A DNA stretch of 13,747 nt from JAHBVH01 sp034437715 (lineage in GTDB: Bacteria; Chloroflexota; Anaerolineae; Caldilineales; Caldilineaceae): positions 1 to 13,747 of the forward strand of contig DAOTTR010000335.1 of assembly GCA_034437715.1 (NCBI GenBank), given 5' to 3'. The notes below the pieces were generated by a model, which worked only from the letters and a program-made list of their open reading frames with translations, was not told where the DNA came from and made no database searches. Of the stretch, positions 7,185 through 13,606 are shown one piece after another. Position 1 is the stretch's first letter. Every line of letters begins with the position of its first letter. Made by a program: the position numbers and the translations under genes.

Positions 7185-7257
7185 TGGCCGACCAAGGAAT
7201 CGAACCTTGAACCCAATGATTAAGAGTCATTTGCTCTGCCAATTGAGCTAGTCGGCC
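7185..7257 (-). tRNA. trnK: tRNA-Lys (anticodon CTT)
   Basis: The minus strand folds into a full cloverleaf. The acceptor is GGCCGAC/GTCGGCC with discriminator A, and the D arm is GCTC/GAGC. The anticodon stem is AATGA/TCATT with loop CTCTTAA (anticodon CTT at 7225-7223), and the T arm is CAAGG-TTCGATT-CCTTG. The length is 73 nt. The 3' CCA is not encoded and must be added after transcription. It decodes AAG as lysine. A consensus promoter lies just upstream and a strong hairpin just downstream, so it is a single-gene unit. Confidence 0.97.
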
Positions 7258-7271
7258 TGGCAACGAGGTGT

Positions 7272-7300
7272 AGTATACCAAGGGATGGGCTAGCTGTCAA
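7272..7300 (-). promoter_or_regulatory. Promoter of tRNA-Lys
   Basis: On the minus strand TTGACA (7300-7295) and TATACT (7277-7272) are separated by 17 bases, with the tRNA 5' end 15 bases beyond the -10 box. It stands back to back with the plus-strand promoter at 7324-7352. Confidence 0.88.
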
Positions 7301-7323
7301 AAAAGTGGAAAGGATATAATCAG

Positions 7324-7352
7324 TTGACATTCCCTGCCAATAGTGCTATCCT
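7324..7352 (+). promoter_or_regulatory. Divergent promoter reading into a structured, non-coding stretch
   Basis: TTGACA (7324-7329) and TATCCT (7347-7352) have a 17-base spacer. The -35 box is perfect. Predicted initiation is near 7359. There is no credible ORF directly downstream; instead the transcript would enter the nested stem structure at 7362-7451. Confidence 0.72.
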
Positions 7353-7358
7353 TCACAG

Positions 7359-7460
7359 AATCACCCCGAATGAGCCGGGTGCGTATCTTTGCGCGGGAAT
7401 TGCCGTCGGTATGAATGTCGATATGATATACCGCAATCGCGCGTAGACCCGTGTGCGTTA
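7359..7460 (+). ncRNA. Candidate structured RNA, family not recognised
   Basis: Nested helices on the plus strand are CGGGT/ACCCG (7376-7380 with 7447-7451), GCGCG/CGCGC (7391-7395 with 7438-7442), ATTGC/GCAAT (7399-7403 with 7433-7437) and GGTAT/ATACC (7408-7412 with 7428-7432). On the 3' side the three inner helices are contiguous (7428-7442), while the 5' side has bulges GGA and CGTC. An alternative hairpin CACCC/GGGTG (7362-7366 with 7377-7381) would compete with the outermost helix, which would allow switching. A consensus promoter lies just upstream. I see no clear terminator, so the 3' end is a guess. I do not recognise it as a known riboswitch or as 6S RNA. Confidence 0.42.
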
Positions 7461-7491
7461 AGTAAAGCATAGAAAGTTCTTAAAAATCTTA

Positions 7492-7557
7492 GTCACGAAT
7501 GAACCGGATAAACCGAATTTCTCCTTGACCATTCGTAAAATTTGCGCAATTCGTGAC
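7492..7557. repeat. 9-bp inverted repeat pair
   Basis: GTCACGAAT (7492-7500) is inverted as ATTCGTGAC (7549-7557), with an additional ATTCGT at 7531-7536 inside. It may close a loop downstream of the candidate RNA or be chance. No T-tract follows directly. Confidence 0.4.
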
Positions 7558-7731
7558 AGGTAGTTTTTACAAAGACTTTCTCACTTTTACTTATCATCGC
7601 TAAATTGATTTTTGCATAGTAGCCCCTTATGGGTGAAAGGTTGATGTCGGTAATCTGATTCGCGGCTTGCGTATGCTCGCTCGATACGTAAAGCGAAGAT
7701 TGCCTTGCTACGTAGCCTAGATTTGAACCCA

Positions 7732-7790
7732 ATGTATGTAACCCAACGTATGTAACGTATGTAACGTATGTAACGTATGTAACGTGTGCA
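7732..7790. repeat. ACGTATGTA 9-bp tandem repeat
   Basis: Four exact head-to-tail copies of ACGTATGTA (7746-7781) are followed by a degenerate ACGTGTGCA (7782-7790). They are preceded, after a short gap, by ATGTATGTA (7732-7740). The unit has no spacers, so it is a microsatellite-type array rather than CRISPR. The copy number is likely variable between strains. Confidence 0.88.
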
Positions 7791-7946
7791 ACATGTTCAA
7801 CTGCATTGGCTTTATACCCTTAATCCGGGCACGTAGTCATCATGAAGAGAAGAATGAACGAAACGCAGACAACCAATCAGCAGGCTGAAAGTCAGCCCGA
7901 TCCTGACAGTAAACCGCCCGATTTGGCAGACCAACGTTGCGTGGCG

Positions 7947-8340
7947 TTACCCCAGCGCCACAGCGTCATGCCGGCCAGTGTAAGGGCGAGCCAACTGTCC
8001 ACAAACAAGGCACTTATCCTTGCCTTCATAGACAAAGCAGAGATGCATTGCAGAACCACAGCAGAGCTGGGCTTGACTGGCTTCGTAGCGCGTGTGGGCT
8101 GTGGCGATCTGCCTGGGTCTGCACAAGTAGTGTCTGAGTAACCTCCACTTTCCTTGCCAGGCCTTTGGCCTGATATCCACCTCCCTGCACACGAATTTCC
8201 AGCATAGAACCATCCAACGTCTACAGCATGGCGATTGGTACCCACGCCACTGGTGAACAAGCAGCCGGTTTAACTTCGCGCATTGTTGGCGCAACCCTAA
8301 ACCCAAAGCAGCTGTTGTGTCAGCCAACCGCTGTCACAGC
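7947..8340 (-). pseudogene. Possible decayed protein-coding stretch
   Basis: On the minus strand, one frame reads VAPTMREVKPAACSPVAWVP, then an in-frame TAG (about 8223), then TLDGSMLEIRVQGGGYQAKG and LARKVEVTQTLLVQTQ. A second frame continues with HTRYEASQAQL and FVYEGKDKCLVCGQLARPYTG until a stop at 7947. The pieces look protein-like but need one stop read-through and a frameshift to join, so this would be a broken gene. I do not recognise the family. All three minus frames are open over part of this region and a plus-strand frame (8228-8485) also lacks stops, so the coding strand is uncertain. The alternative is non-coding sequence with few stops by chance. Confidence 0.3.
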
Positions 8341-8515
8341 AGCCAACCGTATGCGCACGGTTCACCCAACGCTGTCCACAATCCATCTCACAAGCTTTGT
8401 CTCAATTGGTGCAAGTCAGCGCCGACTCGCTACGCTTGGGCAACCCAGGTTGGTTGGTCGTTTGCGGTCGTTCGCGTCAAAATGAAACACCAGTGTTCTA
8501 CTTGGGAGGTGTACA

Positions 8516-9868
8516 ATGGTTGATCCGATCAACATCAATGATGCAACGACATATGTTCTGGCACTGTTACAGAACAACAAATTAGATGAAGCAGCCGTCT
8601 ATCTGCGCGATCTCCACCCGGCCGATGGGGCGGAGATCCTTACGTTGCTCGAGCCCGAGCAACAGGCAGGCATGGTCGAACGGCTACAAGCCACCGAATT
8701 GGCCATGGTCTTCGAGCAGATGTATCAAGAAGATATGCTTGAAGTGGCCCAATACCTCAACACCGAAGATTTGGCCGATGTGCTTGATGAAATGGAACCG
8801 GACACCGCCGCCGATTTTCTGGGTGAACTGGAACCCGCCGAAGCCGCTGAAGTGATCGAGCAGATGGATGAAGCGGAGCAGGTCGTTTCGCTGATGGCCT
8901 ATGATGAAGAGAGCGCCGGCGGCATCATGAACACCGCACCGCCCTGCTTGCGCCGCTGGATGACCGTTGAGGAAGCCTTTGCCTTTATCAAGAAGCATTA
9001 TCGTGATGCCAACGAGATTTTCTACTTATATGTGGTTGATCGCTTCTATCGGTTGATCGGCGTTGTCAACCTACGCGCCTTGATTCTTGCCGAACCAAGC
9101 CAAACGGTCGAAGAGATCATGAGCCGGGATGTCATCTCGGTGAAGAGTGCAATGGATCAAGAAGAAGTCGCGCAGATCCTGGCCCATTATGACTTATTGG
9201 CAGTGCCCGTCGTGGATAACACAGGCCGCCTCGTCGGTCTGATTACCCATGATGACGTGGTTGATGTGCTGGAGGAAGAAGCGACCGAAGACATCTATCG
9301 TCTGGCACAAGTGGGGGGCGATTCAGAAATTTTTAGTTCAATGGGCCACACCCTTCGCAATCGCTTTCCCTGGCTGGTGATCAATATGGGGACAGCCTTT
9401 CTGGCCTCTAGTGTGGTGTCGATCTTTGAAGGAACAATTGCCCAAGCCGCCTTGCTGGCGGCCTTTATGCCCATTGTGGCTGGCCAGGGTGGCAATGCCG
9501 GCACACAGACCATGACAATTATGGTACGTTCCTTGGCGCTGGGCGAAATTGACAATCGTGACACCTTGCGTGCGCTCGGGCATGAAATCCTGATTGGGCT
9601 CCTGCACGGTGCCGCGCTTGGCCTTATGGTGGGCTTGATCGCCTGGCTGTGGAAGGGCAATCCCATGCTAGGCTTGGTAATCGGGCTGGCAATGTTGGGT
9701 AATTTAATTGTAGCGTCAGTGGCAGGGGTCTTGGTACCCATGTTCTTCAAATGGGTCAAGCTTGATCCAGCGCTGGCATCGGGCGTTTTTGTCACCACCG
9801 CCACCGATGTCCTGGGATTTAGTCTCTTTTTGGGGCTAGCCACCTATTTTATTCGCTGGATCATCTGA
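8516..9868 (+). CDS. mgtE: Magnesium transporter MgtE
   Basis: This is a 450-residue Mg2+ channel/transporter, the usual length for the family. Residues about 15-130 form the acidic, alpha-helical MgtE N domain with repeated LEPE/ELEPAEAAE segments. Two CBS domains follow (about 138-255), which bind Mg2+ and close the pore when cytoplasmic Mg2+ is high. A plug helix leads into five membrane helices from about 285. The pore signature MPIVAGQGGNAGTQT (318-332) and the ATDVLGF motif with Asp431, the pore metal-binding aspartate in this family, are intact. GGAGGT (8505-8510) lies five bases before the ATG. No M-box riboswitch is visible upstream, so Mg2+ control is probably by the protein's own gating. 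It appears monocistronic; the next plus-strand unit has its own promoter at 9980. Confidence 0.97.
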   Translation: MVDPININDATTYVLALLQNNKLDEAAVYLRDLHPADGAEILTLLEPEQQAGMVERLQATELAMVFEQMYQEDMLEVAQYLNTEDLADVLDEMEPDTAADFLGELEPAEAAEVIEQMDEAEQVVSLMAYDEESAGGIMNTAPPCLRRWMTVEEAFAFIKKHYRDANEIFYLYVVDRFYRLIGVVNLRALILAEPSQTVEEIMSRDVISVKSAMDQEEVAQILAHYDLLAVPVVDNTGRLVGLITHDDVVDVLEEEATEDIYRLAQVGGDSEIFSSMGHTLRNRFPWLVINMGTAFLASSVVSIFEGTIAQAALLAAFMPIVAGQGGNAGTQTMTIMVRSLALGEIDNRDTLRALGHEILIGLLHGAALGLMVGLIAWLWKGNPMLGLVIGLAMLGNLIVASVAGVLVPMFFKWVKLDPALASGVFVTTATDVLGFSLFLGLATYFIRWII

Positions 9869-9911
9869 TTTTTACACTGGCCAGGGTGCGTAAGCGGAGA
9901 ACTTTTTATTG

Positions 9912-9953
9912 AAAATAGCAACTTATACTTTGCACAAAGAAACCGCTATTTTT
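9912..9953 (+). terminator. Possible mgtE terminator
   Basis: AAAATAGC (9912-9919) pairs with GCTATTTT (9945-9952) around a 25-base loop that itself holds CTTTG-CA-CAAAG. The stem is AT-rich and weak, but it runs into TTTTT about 80 bases after the mgtE stop codon. Confidence 0.4.
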
Positions 9954-9979
9954 ATAGTGACATTTGCGATTTTGCTTAC

Positions 9980-10008
9980 TTGACAAGGCGCAAAAGGTAT
10001 GAGATACT
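9980..10008 (+). promoter_or_regulatory. Promoter of a small plus-strand unit
   Basis: TTGACA (9980-9985) and GATACT (10003-10008) have a 17-base spacer. The start would be near 10015, giving a leader of about 120 bases before the small ORF. The leader contains a GCTCAA/TTGAGC hairpin near 10031-10053. Confidence 0.72.
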
Positions 10009-10136
10009 GCTAGCAGCTAGGCGACAGATGCTCAACAGAAGCTTACTTGAGCCGCTGAAACGAAGTAGAAAAGCAATCATCGCTACATCAAGCCCAGCCT
10101 GAAACTGCTATCCCAAATATAAAGGAGGTGGTGCAT

Positions 10137-10193
10137 ATGGATTTAAGTATCAGTATGCGTCCGGTAGCATCACCTTCAGAGGTTCGCCTCTAA
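10137..10193 (+). CDS. 18-residue small ORF with a very strong ribosome binding site
   Basis: The predicted peptide is MDLSISMRPVASPSEVRL. Its ATG is preceded by AAAGGAGGT (10121-10129), an exact match to the 16S anti-Shine-Dalgarno, with an ideal seven-base spacing. A consensus promoter (9980-10008) and a strong terminator (10216-10255) frame it as its own transcription unit of about 240 nt. The peptide is not hydrophobic and has no signal or toxin-like membrane helix. The second half of the ORF (from base 10159) forms one arm of a perfect 14-bp hairpin with 10199-10212, and a smaller AGAGG-TTCG-CCTCT hairpin (10178-10191) nests inside, overlapping the stop codon. No plus-strand gene follows, so it is not an ordinary leader peptide. 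It could be a small protein, a translated regulatory RNA, or a repeat element that landed in a transcript. I do not recognise it. Confidence 0.5.
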   Translation: MDLSISMRPVASPSEVRL

Positions 10194-10212
10194 TTAGTTG
10201 ATGCTACCGGAC
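10159..10212 (+). repeat. Nested perfect hairpins overlapping the small ORF
   Basis: GTCCGGTAGCATCA (10159-10172) pairs perfectly with TGATGCTACCGGAC (10199-10212), and AGAGG/CCTCT with a TTCG loop (10178-10191) lies inside. Ribosomes translating to the stop at 10191-10193 would open the outer helix. Confidence 0.85.
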
Positions 10213-10215
10213 AAC

Positions 10216-10255
10216 AATAAGAAAAGCCCACACTTCGGTGTGGGCTTTTCTTATT
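10216..10255. terminator. Bidirectional intrinsic terminator
   Basis: An 18-bp perfect stem (10216-10233 with 10238-10255), GC-rich in the middle (GCCCACAC/GTGTGGGC) with a TTCG tetraloop, is flanked by A-rich and T-rich arms (AATAAGAAAA/TTTTCTTATT). It works in both directions: for the plus-strand small unit and for the minus-strand kinase gene, whose stop codon is ten bases away. Confidence 0.95.
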
Positions 10256-10264
10256 GGGTAAATT

Positions 10265-12643
10265 TCAAACAGTGCCTGTACTCGTAGTCTGCAGTGTCTC
10301 GATCAACTGGACCAACTGTTGTAAGCTGACGGGCTTGCTGAGATATTCATCGGCACCCGCCGCTAGACAACGATCCCGATCACCGAGCATGGCCAACGCG
10401 GTCAGCGCCACAATCGGGATATGATGTAAGGTTTGCTCTTTGCGCACTTGTTGCATGACTTCCAGCCCATCCATCCCCGGCATCTGAATATCCAGTAGAA
10501 TCACATCGGGCTTGATCGCGCGCAGCCGGAGCAAAGCATCGGGGCCGTTGTAGGCCACGTCCACTTCATAGCCGCGCGCTTGCAAATAGTCGGTGAAGGT
10601 ATAAATGTTTGTTTCATTATCTTCCACAATCAACACCTTGCGCCGCGCCGGAGACAGGGCACGGGTGGGCAGTGGTTGATCGGCGGAACTACCAGGAGCT
10701 ACATTCAAACTCGTGGGCAGCGCACGGATTGGCGCGGTCAAGCGCAAGTTGGGTGTTGATGGCTGGAACTGTTCTGGGGTGGACCAAGGTAGCGCAACCG
10801 TGAATTGAATGCCGCTGCCCACCTCACTTGTGACGCTGACGCTGCCACCATGCAATTTGGTCATACGATAGACCAAGGCCAAGCCCAGGCCGGTGCCTTC
10901 ATATTGGCGCGCAAGGCGACTATCCAACTGCACAAAGGGCTCAAATAATTGGCTCATATCCTTCGCGGCAATGCCCACGCCCGTATCCCAAACCGTGAAT
11001 TGCACCAGTTCGTCCTTGGCATTACCCTGGACGCGCAGCCCAATGCGTCCACCATTGGGCGTAAATTTCACCGCATTATTCAATAGATTAACCAAAATTT
11101 GCTTCAAGCGACGCTCATCCCCATAAACGACCTTGACCGCGTCATCAAACTCGACGACCAACGCTTGCTGTTTACTGAGCGCCGCTTGTTTGACAAAATT
11201 TAGCGCGGCCTGGCAGAGCGAATCCACAGCGACAGGCGCGGCTTCTAATTTTAGCTTGCCCGCCTCGATTTTCGAGACATCTAACACATCATTAATCAGC
11301 GCGAGCAGATGGCGTCCGCTTTCTTCAATATGGGTGAGCGCGCGTTTTTGGCGCACGTTCAATGTGCCATAGACTTGCTCTTGTAAGGCTTCGGAAAGGC
11401 CCAAAATCGCATTGAGGGGCGTGCGCAGTTCATGACTCATATTCGCCATAAACTCATCTTTCAAGCGCGCGGCACGCGCCAGTTGCGTGTTGGCTTCGCT
11501 CAGGTCGGCTGTGCGCTCGGCCACGCGGCGGGCAAGCAGGGCGCGTTCATCTTCAAGCGCCTCTTCCATTTCGCGGCGCTTGGTCATATCGCGCAGCGTC
11601 AGCAAACGCCCGTTGACGCGCTGGCGACGGTCGCGCAAAGCGGAAACCGTCAACTCGATGTAGCGCGGTGCCGGTTCTAGCAGCCACAGTTCAAAGCTCG
11701 TAACGGCACGGGCATCATGGCTTTGCAATGCTTGCGGCAAATCCGCCAGCGCTGGCCATTGGGACAACACACGCTCGACAGGTTGATTGAGCACGCGCTC
11801 GTGGGTCACGCCCAGCAGTTGCAGCGCAGCCGGATTCAGCGCAATCACCCGCTGTTTCTGGTTAACGACGATCACCCCATCATGCATATGCGCAAAAATG
11901 GCATTGTGCGCCGCCGGAATCATATCCCACAACTCAAAGCGAAAGGCAAACCAACCCACCGCCAGCCCCATGGTGACTAGTGCAAAAGGTGTCAGGTTAA
12001 TCGGCAAGGGGTTGAAGCCAGCCAGATAGATAGCATTGACCCCAATCGGCGCAAAGATCCCACAGACGAAGAGCGCGACCTGCCAGTAGGGCAGGGTTGA
12101 AGACTCGCGGCGGAACAAGCGCATTACCATGAGCATTGAGAGCAAAACCAAGGAGTAGGTATATGCCGTGTGAATATAAAATCCAATCGAACGGTCGATC
12201 ACTAATTGATAGAGATCAGGACCAGGACTCACCGCCAGATGACGCCAGAGCAAATGATGCGGCGCACTCATGCCCGGCAATATATTATCATTCGTCCACG
12301 TCAGCAAGGTGTAGATCACAGGTTCGATCAGCAACAGACCAATCCACAGCCGCATACGCCACCTTGGGCGATCTTTCTGTTGTAACAAAAACATGATCCA
12401 AAAGGCCGGCACGATCGAAGACGCCACATAGGTAAGGCGATGCCAGGGCAGTTTCCCCAGCAGTGTAGGATTCATCACCTCTAGTGCATAGGCAAAAGAC
12501 CACAACGCGACGCCAGCCATCGCCAGCATAAAGGCGGGCGCGCCCGGCTCCCAAATGCGCTGCCAGGCCAGAAAAACCAGGGTAATCCCAACTGCCGAGC
12601 CCAGCAGCAAGGGAATTGCATAGTAGATCGCGTGTGGATGCAT
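10265..12643 (-). CDS. 7TM hybrid sensor histidine kinase with C-terminal receiver
   Basis: This is a 792-residue membrane sensor kinase. Residues about 1-240 contain seven predicted membrane helices of the histidine-kinase N-terminal 7TM type. A PAS domain (about 245-355), a coiled linker (355-395) and a HisKA domain follow, with phosphoacceptor His404 in NMSHELRTPL. The ATPase domain has Asn523 (NLLNNAVKF), DTGVG (553-557) and GTGLGLAL (583-590). After a proline/serine-rich linker comes a receiver domain with Glu674-Asp675, phosphoacceptor Asp718 (LLDIQMPGMDG), Thr748 and Lys770. All catalytic residues are present. There is no DNA-binding output, so a phosphotransfer protein or separate regulator must exist elsewhere. 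The only upstream in-frame start is the ATG at 12643, with a weak GGA eight bases away; a TATAAT (12674-12669) without a good -35 box may be its promoter. The gene ends ten bases from the bidirectional terminator. Confidence 0.95.
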   Translation of the reverse strand: MHPHAIYYAIPLLLGSAVGITLVFLAWQRIWEPGAPAFMLAMAGVALWSFAYALEVMNPTLLGKLPWHRLTYVASSIVPAFWIMFLLQQKDRPRWRMRLWIGLLLIEPVIYTLLTWTNDNILPGMSAPHHLLWRHLAVSPGPDLYQLVIDRSIGFYIHTAYTYSLVLLSMLMVMRLFRRESSTLPYWQVALFVCGIFAPIGVNAIYLAGFNPLPINLTPFALVTMGLAVGWFAFRFELWDMIPAAHNAIFAHMHDGVIVVNQKQRVIALNPAALQLLGVTHERVLNQPVERVLSQWPALADLPQALQSHDARAVTSFELWLLEPAPRYIELTVSALRDRRQRVNGRLLTLRDMTKRREMEEALEDERALLARRVAERTADLSEANTQLARAARLKDEFMANMSHELRTPLNAILGLSEALQEQVYGTLNVRQKRALTHIEESGRHLLALINDVLDVSKIEAGKLKLEAAPVAVDSLCQAALNFVKQAALSKQQALVVEFDDAVKVVYGDERRLKQILVNLLNNAVKFTPNGGRIGLRVQGNAKDELVQFTVWDTGVGIAAKDMSQLFEPFVQLDSRLARQYEGTGLGLALVYRMTKLHGGSVSVTSEVGSGIQFTVALPWSTPEQFQPSTPNLRLTAPIRALPTSLNVAPGSSADQPLPTRALSPARRKVLIVEDNETNIYTFTDYLQARGYEVDVAYNGPDALLRLRAIKPDVILLDIQMPGMDGLEVMQQVRKEQTLHHIPIVALTALAMLGDRDRCLAAGADEYLSKPVSLQQLVQLIETLQTTSTGTV

Positions 12644-12711
12644 GGCCAGTCCAAATTATGAAGATTCGATTATAGAAATTCGGTTGAGCAAAAGAATTCA
12701 GTGCAAAAAGT

Positions 12712-12740
12712 TTGACGAAGTACCATCTCTAGTTTACGAT
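12712..12740 (+). promoter_or_regulatory. Promoter upstream of a 36-codon ORF
   Basis: TTGACG (12712-12717) and TACGAT (12735-12740) have a 17-base spacer. It could drive the small ORF at 12758 or give sufE a long leader. Confidence 0.5.
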
Positions 12741-12757
12741 ACAAGAGAGCAATTTAC

Positions 12758-12868
12758 ATGACGAAAATTTCACACACGAATGACACAACGATTCAATCAA
12801 TCTCGAAATCAACCTTCCAGGAAGGAGCGACAACGCGCTTGGTCATTCCGGGCAGGTGCTCACCCTAA
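12758..12868 (+). CDS. Possible 36-residue small ORF
   Basis: The frame starts MTKISHTNDTTIQSISKS and ends LVIPGRCSP. It lies 18 bases after the -10 box of the 12712 promoter. The ribosome binding site is weak (GAGAG about ten bases upstream). The peptide is polar, rich in Thr and Ser, and has a single Cys near the C-terminus. I recognise no family. A CCTTCC/GGAAGG hairpin lies in its middle, so the sequence may act as a structured leader rather than a gene. Confidence 0.25.
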   Translation: MTKISHTNDTTIQSISKSTFQEGATTRLVIPGRCSP

Positions 12869-12922
12869 ATTGTTACCGAATGACAATCTTCTCATGGTCC
12901 CGAATAGAATACCACGAAAGTA

Positions 12923-12951
12923 GTGACAGGCAGTTGAAACTCTGTTAGACT
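12923..12951 (+). promoter_or_regulatory. Candidate sufE promoter
   Basis: GTGACA (12923-12928) and TAGACT (12946-12951) have a 17-base spacer, about 109 bases before the sufE start. A TATACT at 13004-13009 is an alternative -10 box but lacks a good -35. Confidence 0.35.
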
Positions 12952-13059
12952 GATGTAACTAACGATCCTGCGGCAACATACAGATCACCATTTAGCCAGG
13001 GTCTATACTGCGTTTTGAGTATAGCAAGCATACCATCGGTAAGGAAGTAAGGAAGTGTC

Positions 13060-13524
13060 ATGTCGGAAACAAACGTCGAAGACAAAATTGAAAGCTGTCC
13101 ACCCGCATTGCAAGCGATCATCCATGAGTTCCGCGAAGTGTTACCGCGCGAACGGCTGGAACTCTTGCTTGAATATTCTGATAATCTGCCCGATCTGCCC
13201 GCGCGGCTTCAGGGCAAACGCGACGCCATGGAACAAATTCATGAGTGCCAGGCCTCTGTTTTTCTACACACTGAATTAAACAACGGCCACGTGGATTTCT
13301 ATCTCGATATCCCGCGTGAATCGCCCACCGTGCGCGGCTATGCCAGCATCCTCGTCGAAGGGCTCAAGGGCGCAACCCCCGCCGCAATCCAGGCGACACC
13401 GGAAGATGTTTATAGGCTGCTAGGGCTCCACGAGGCGATCACGCCACAGCGGCTACGTGGCCTCCATGCCCTCATCGTCTATATTAAACGGCAAGTGCAA
13501 CGATTATACCAAGCCGCGGCATAA
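13060..13524 (+). CDS. sufE: SufE family Fe-S cluster assembly protein
   Basis: This is a 154-residue cytoplasmic sulfur acceptor. It takes persulfide sulfur from the cysteine desulfurase SufS and passes it to the SufBCD scaffold. The family pattern is clear throughout. The N-terminal helix reads RLELLLEYSDNLPDLP. The catalytic Cys63 lies in HECQASVFL, the position of the persulfide-bearing cysteine loop. A beta-sheet segment VDFYLDIPRESPTVRGYASIL and the C-terminal ITPQRLRGLHALIVYIKRQV helix follow. The length is typical. AAGGAAG (13049-13055) lies four bases before the ATG, and the same motif is duplicated at 13041-13047. No sufS or sufBCD gene is in the window; the gene stands alone, with a GC-rich repeat 83 bases downstream. 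Confidence 0.95.
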   Translation: MSETNVEDKIESCPPALQAIIHEFREVLPRERLELLLEYSDNLPDLPARLQGKRDAMEQIHECQASVFLHTELNNGHVDFYLDIPRESPTVRGYASILVEGLKGATPAAIQATPEDVYRLLGLHEAITPQRLRGLHALIVYIKRQVQRLYQAAA

Positions 13525-13553
13525 AGCAATATTTTTTTATCGCCCAAAACTGC

Positions 13554-13606
13554 ACTTATGGATGCGAACTATACGACATAAGTACTAGAGATTATTCCGA
13601 ATAATC
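13554..13606. repeat. Two small palindromes after sufE
   Basis: ACTTATG (13554-13560) is inverted as CATAAGT (13577-13583), and GATTATTC-C-GAATAATC spans 13590-13606. A TTTTTTT run (13532-13538) follows the sufE stop but has no clear stem before it. Together they may end sufE transcription, weakly supported. Confidence 0.4.

Larger units (their letters stand above)
5873..8515. other. 2.6-kb island without an intact protein gene
   Basis: No reading frame here has convincing protein character and a credible start. The stretch is filled with repeats and small elements listed separately: a GC-rich repeat (5961-6095), a MITE copy (6106-6241), GTAACGTGACA-type inverted sites (6350-6477), a second MITE (6515-6867), a diverged direct repeat (6240-6298 and 6872-6930), tRNA-Lys, a structured-RNA candidate (7324-7460), a 9-bp tandem repeat (7746-7790) and a possible decayed frame (7947-8340). 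Both intact MITE-like elements have TA flanks, which suggests a landing zone for small mobile elements beside the tRNA gene. Confidence 0.7.
9869..10264. other. Region between mgtE and the hybrid kinase
   Basis: This region contains a weak AAAATAGC/GCTATTTT hairpin (9912-9952) that may end mgtE transcription. It also holds the complete small transcription unit 9980-10255 described separately. Confidence 0.7.
12644..13059. other. Intergenic region between divergent kinase and sufE genes
   Basis: This holds a possible minus-strand -10 box for the kinase, a plus-strand promoter at 12712-12740 with a 36-codon ORF, a GTCATTC/GAATGAC hairpin (12843-12885), and a candidate sufE promoter at 12923-12951. 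No larger gene is seen. Confidence 0.6.

Noticed and set aside
7185..7257. tRNA-Lys as an integration site with flanking attL/attR
   Set aside because: No second copy of the tRNA 3' end is present in the window and there is no integrase gene.
7493..7732. 79-codon minus-strand frame
   Set aside because: No ribosome binding site or promoter is seen, and its start lies in the tandem repeat edge.
7732..7790. CRISPR-like array
   Set aside because: The units are 9 bp and contiguous with no spacers, so it is a simple tandem repeat.
7842..8141. 99-codon plus-strand frame (internal start 7854 after GAAGAGAAGA)
   Set aside because: The first 25 residues look gene-like, but the rest is antisense to the candidate decayed frame and resembles no protein. 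The evidence is too thin to call a gene.
8340..8515. M-box or other Mg2+ riboswitch upstream of mgtE
   Set aside because: I looked for the conserved M-box loops and a terminator before the ribosome binding site and saw neither.
9295..9843. 182-codon minus-strand frame
   Set aside because: It is antisense to the membrane domain of mgtE.
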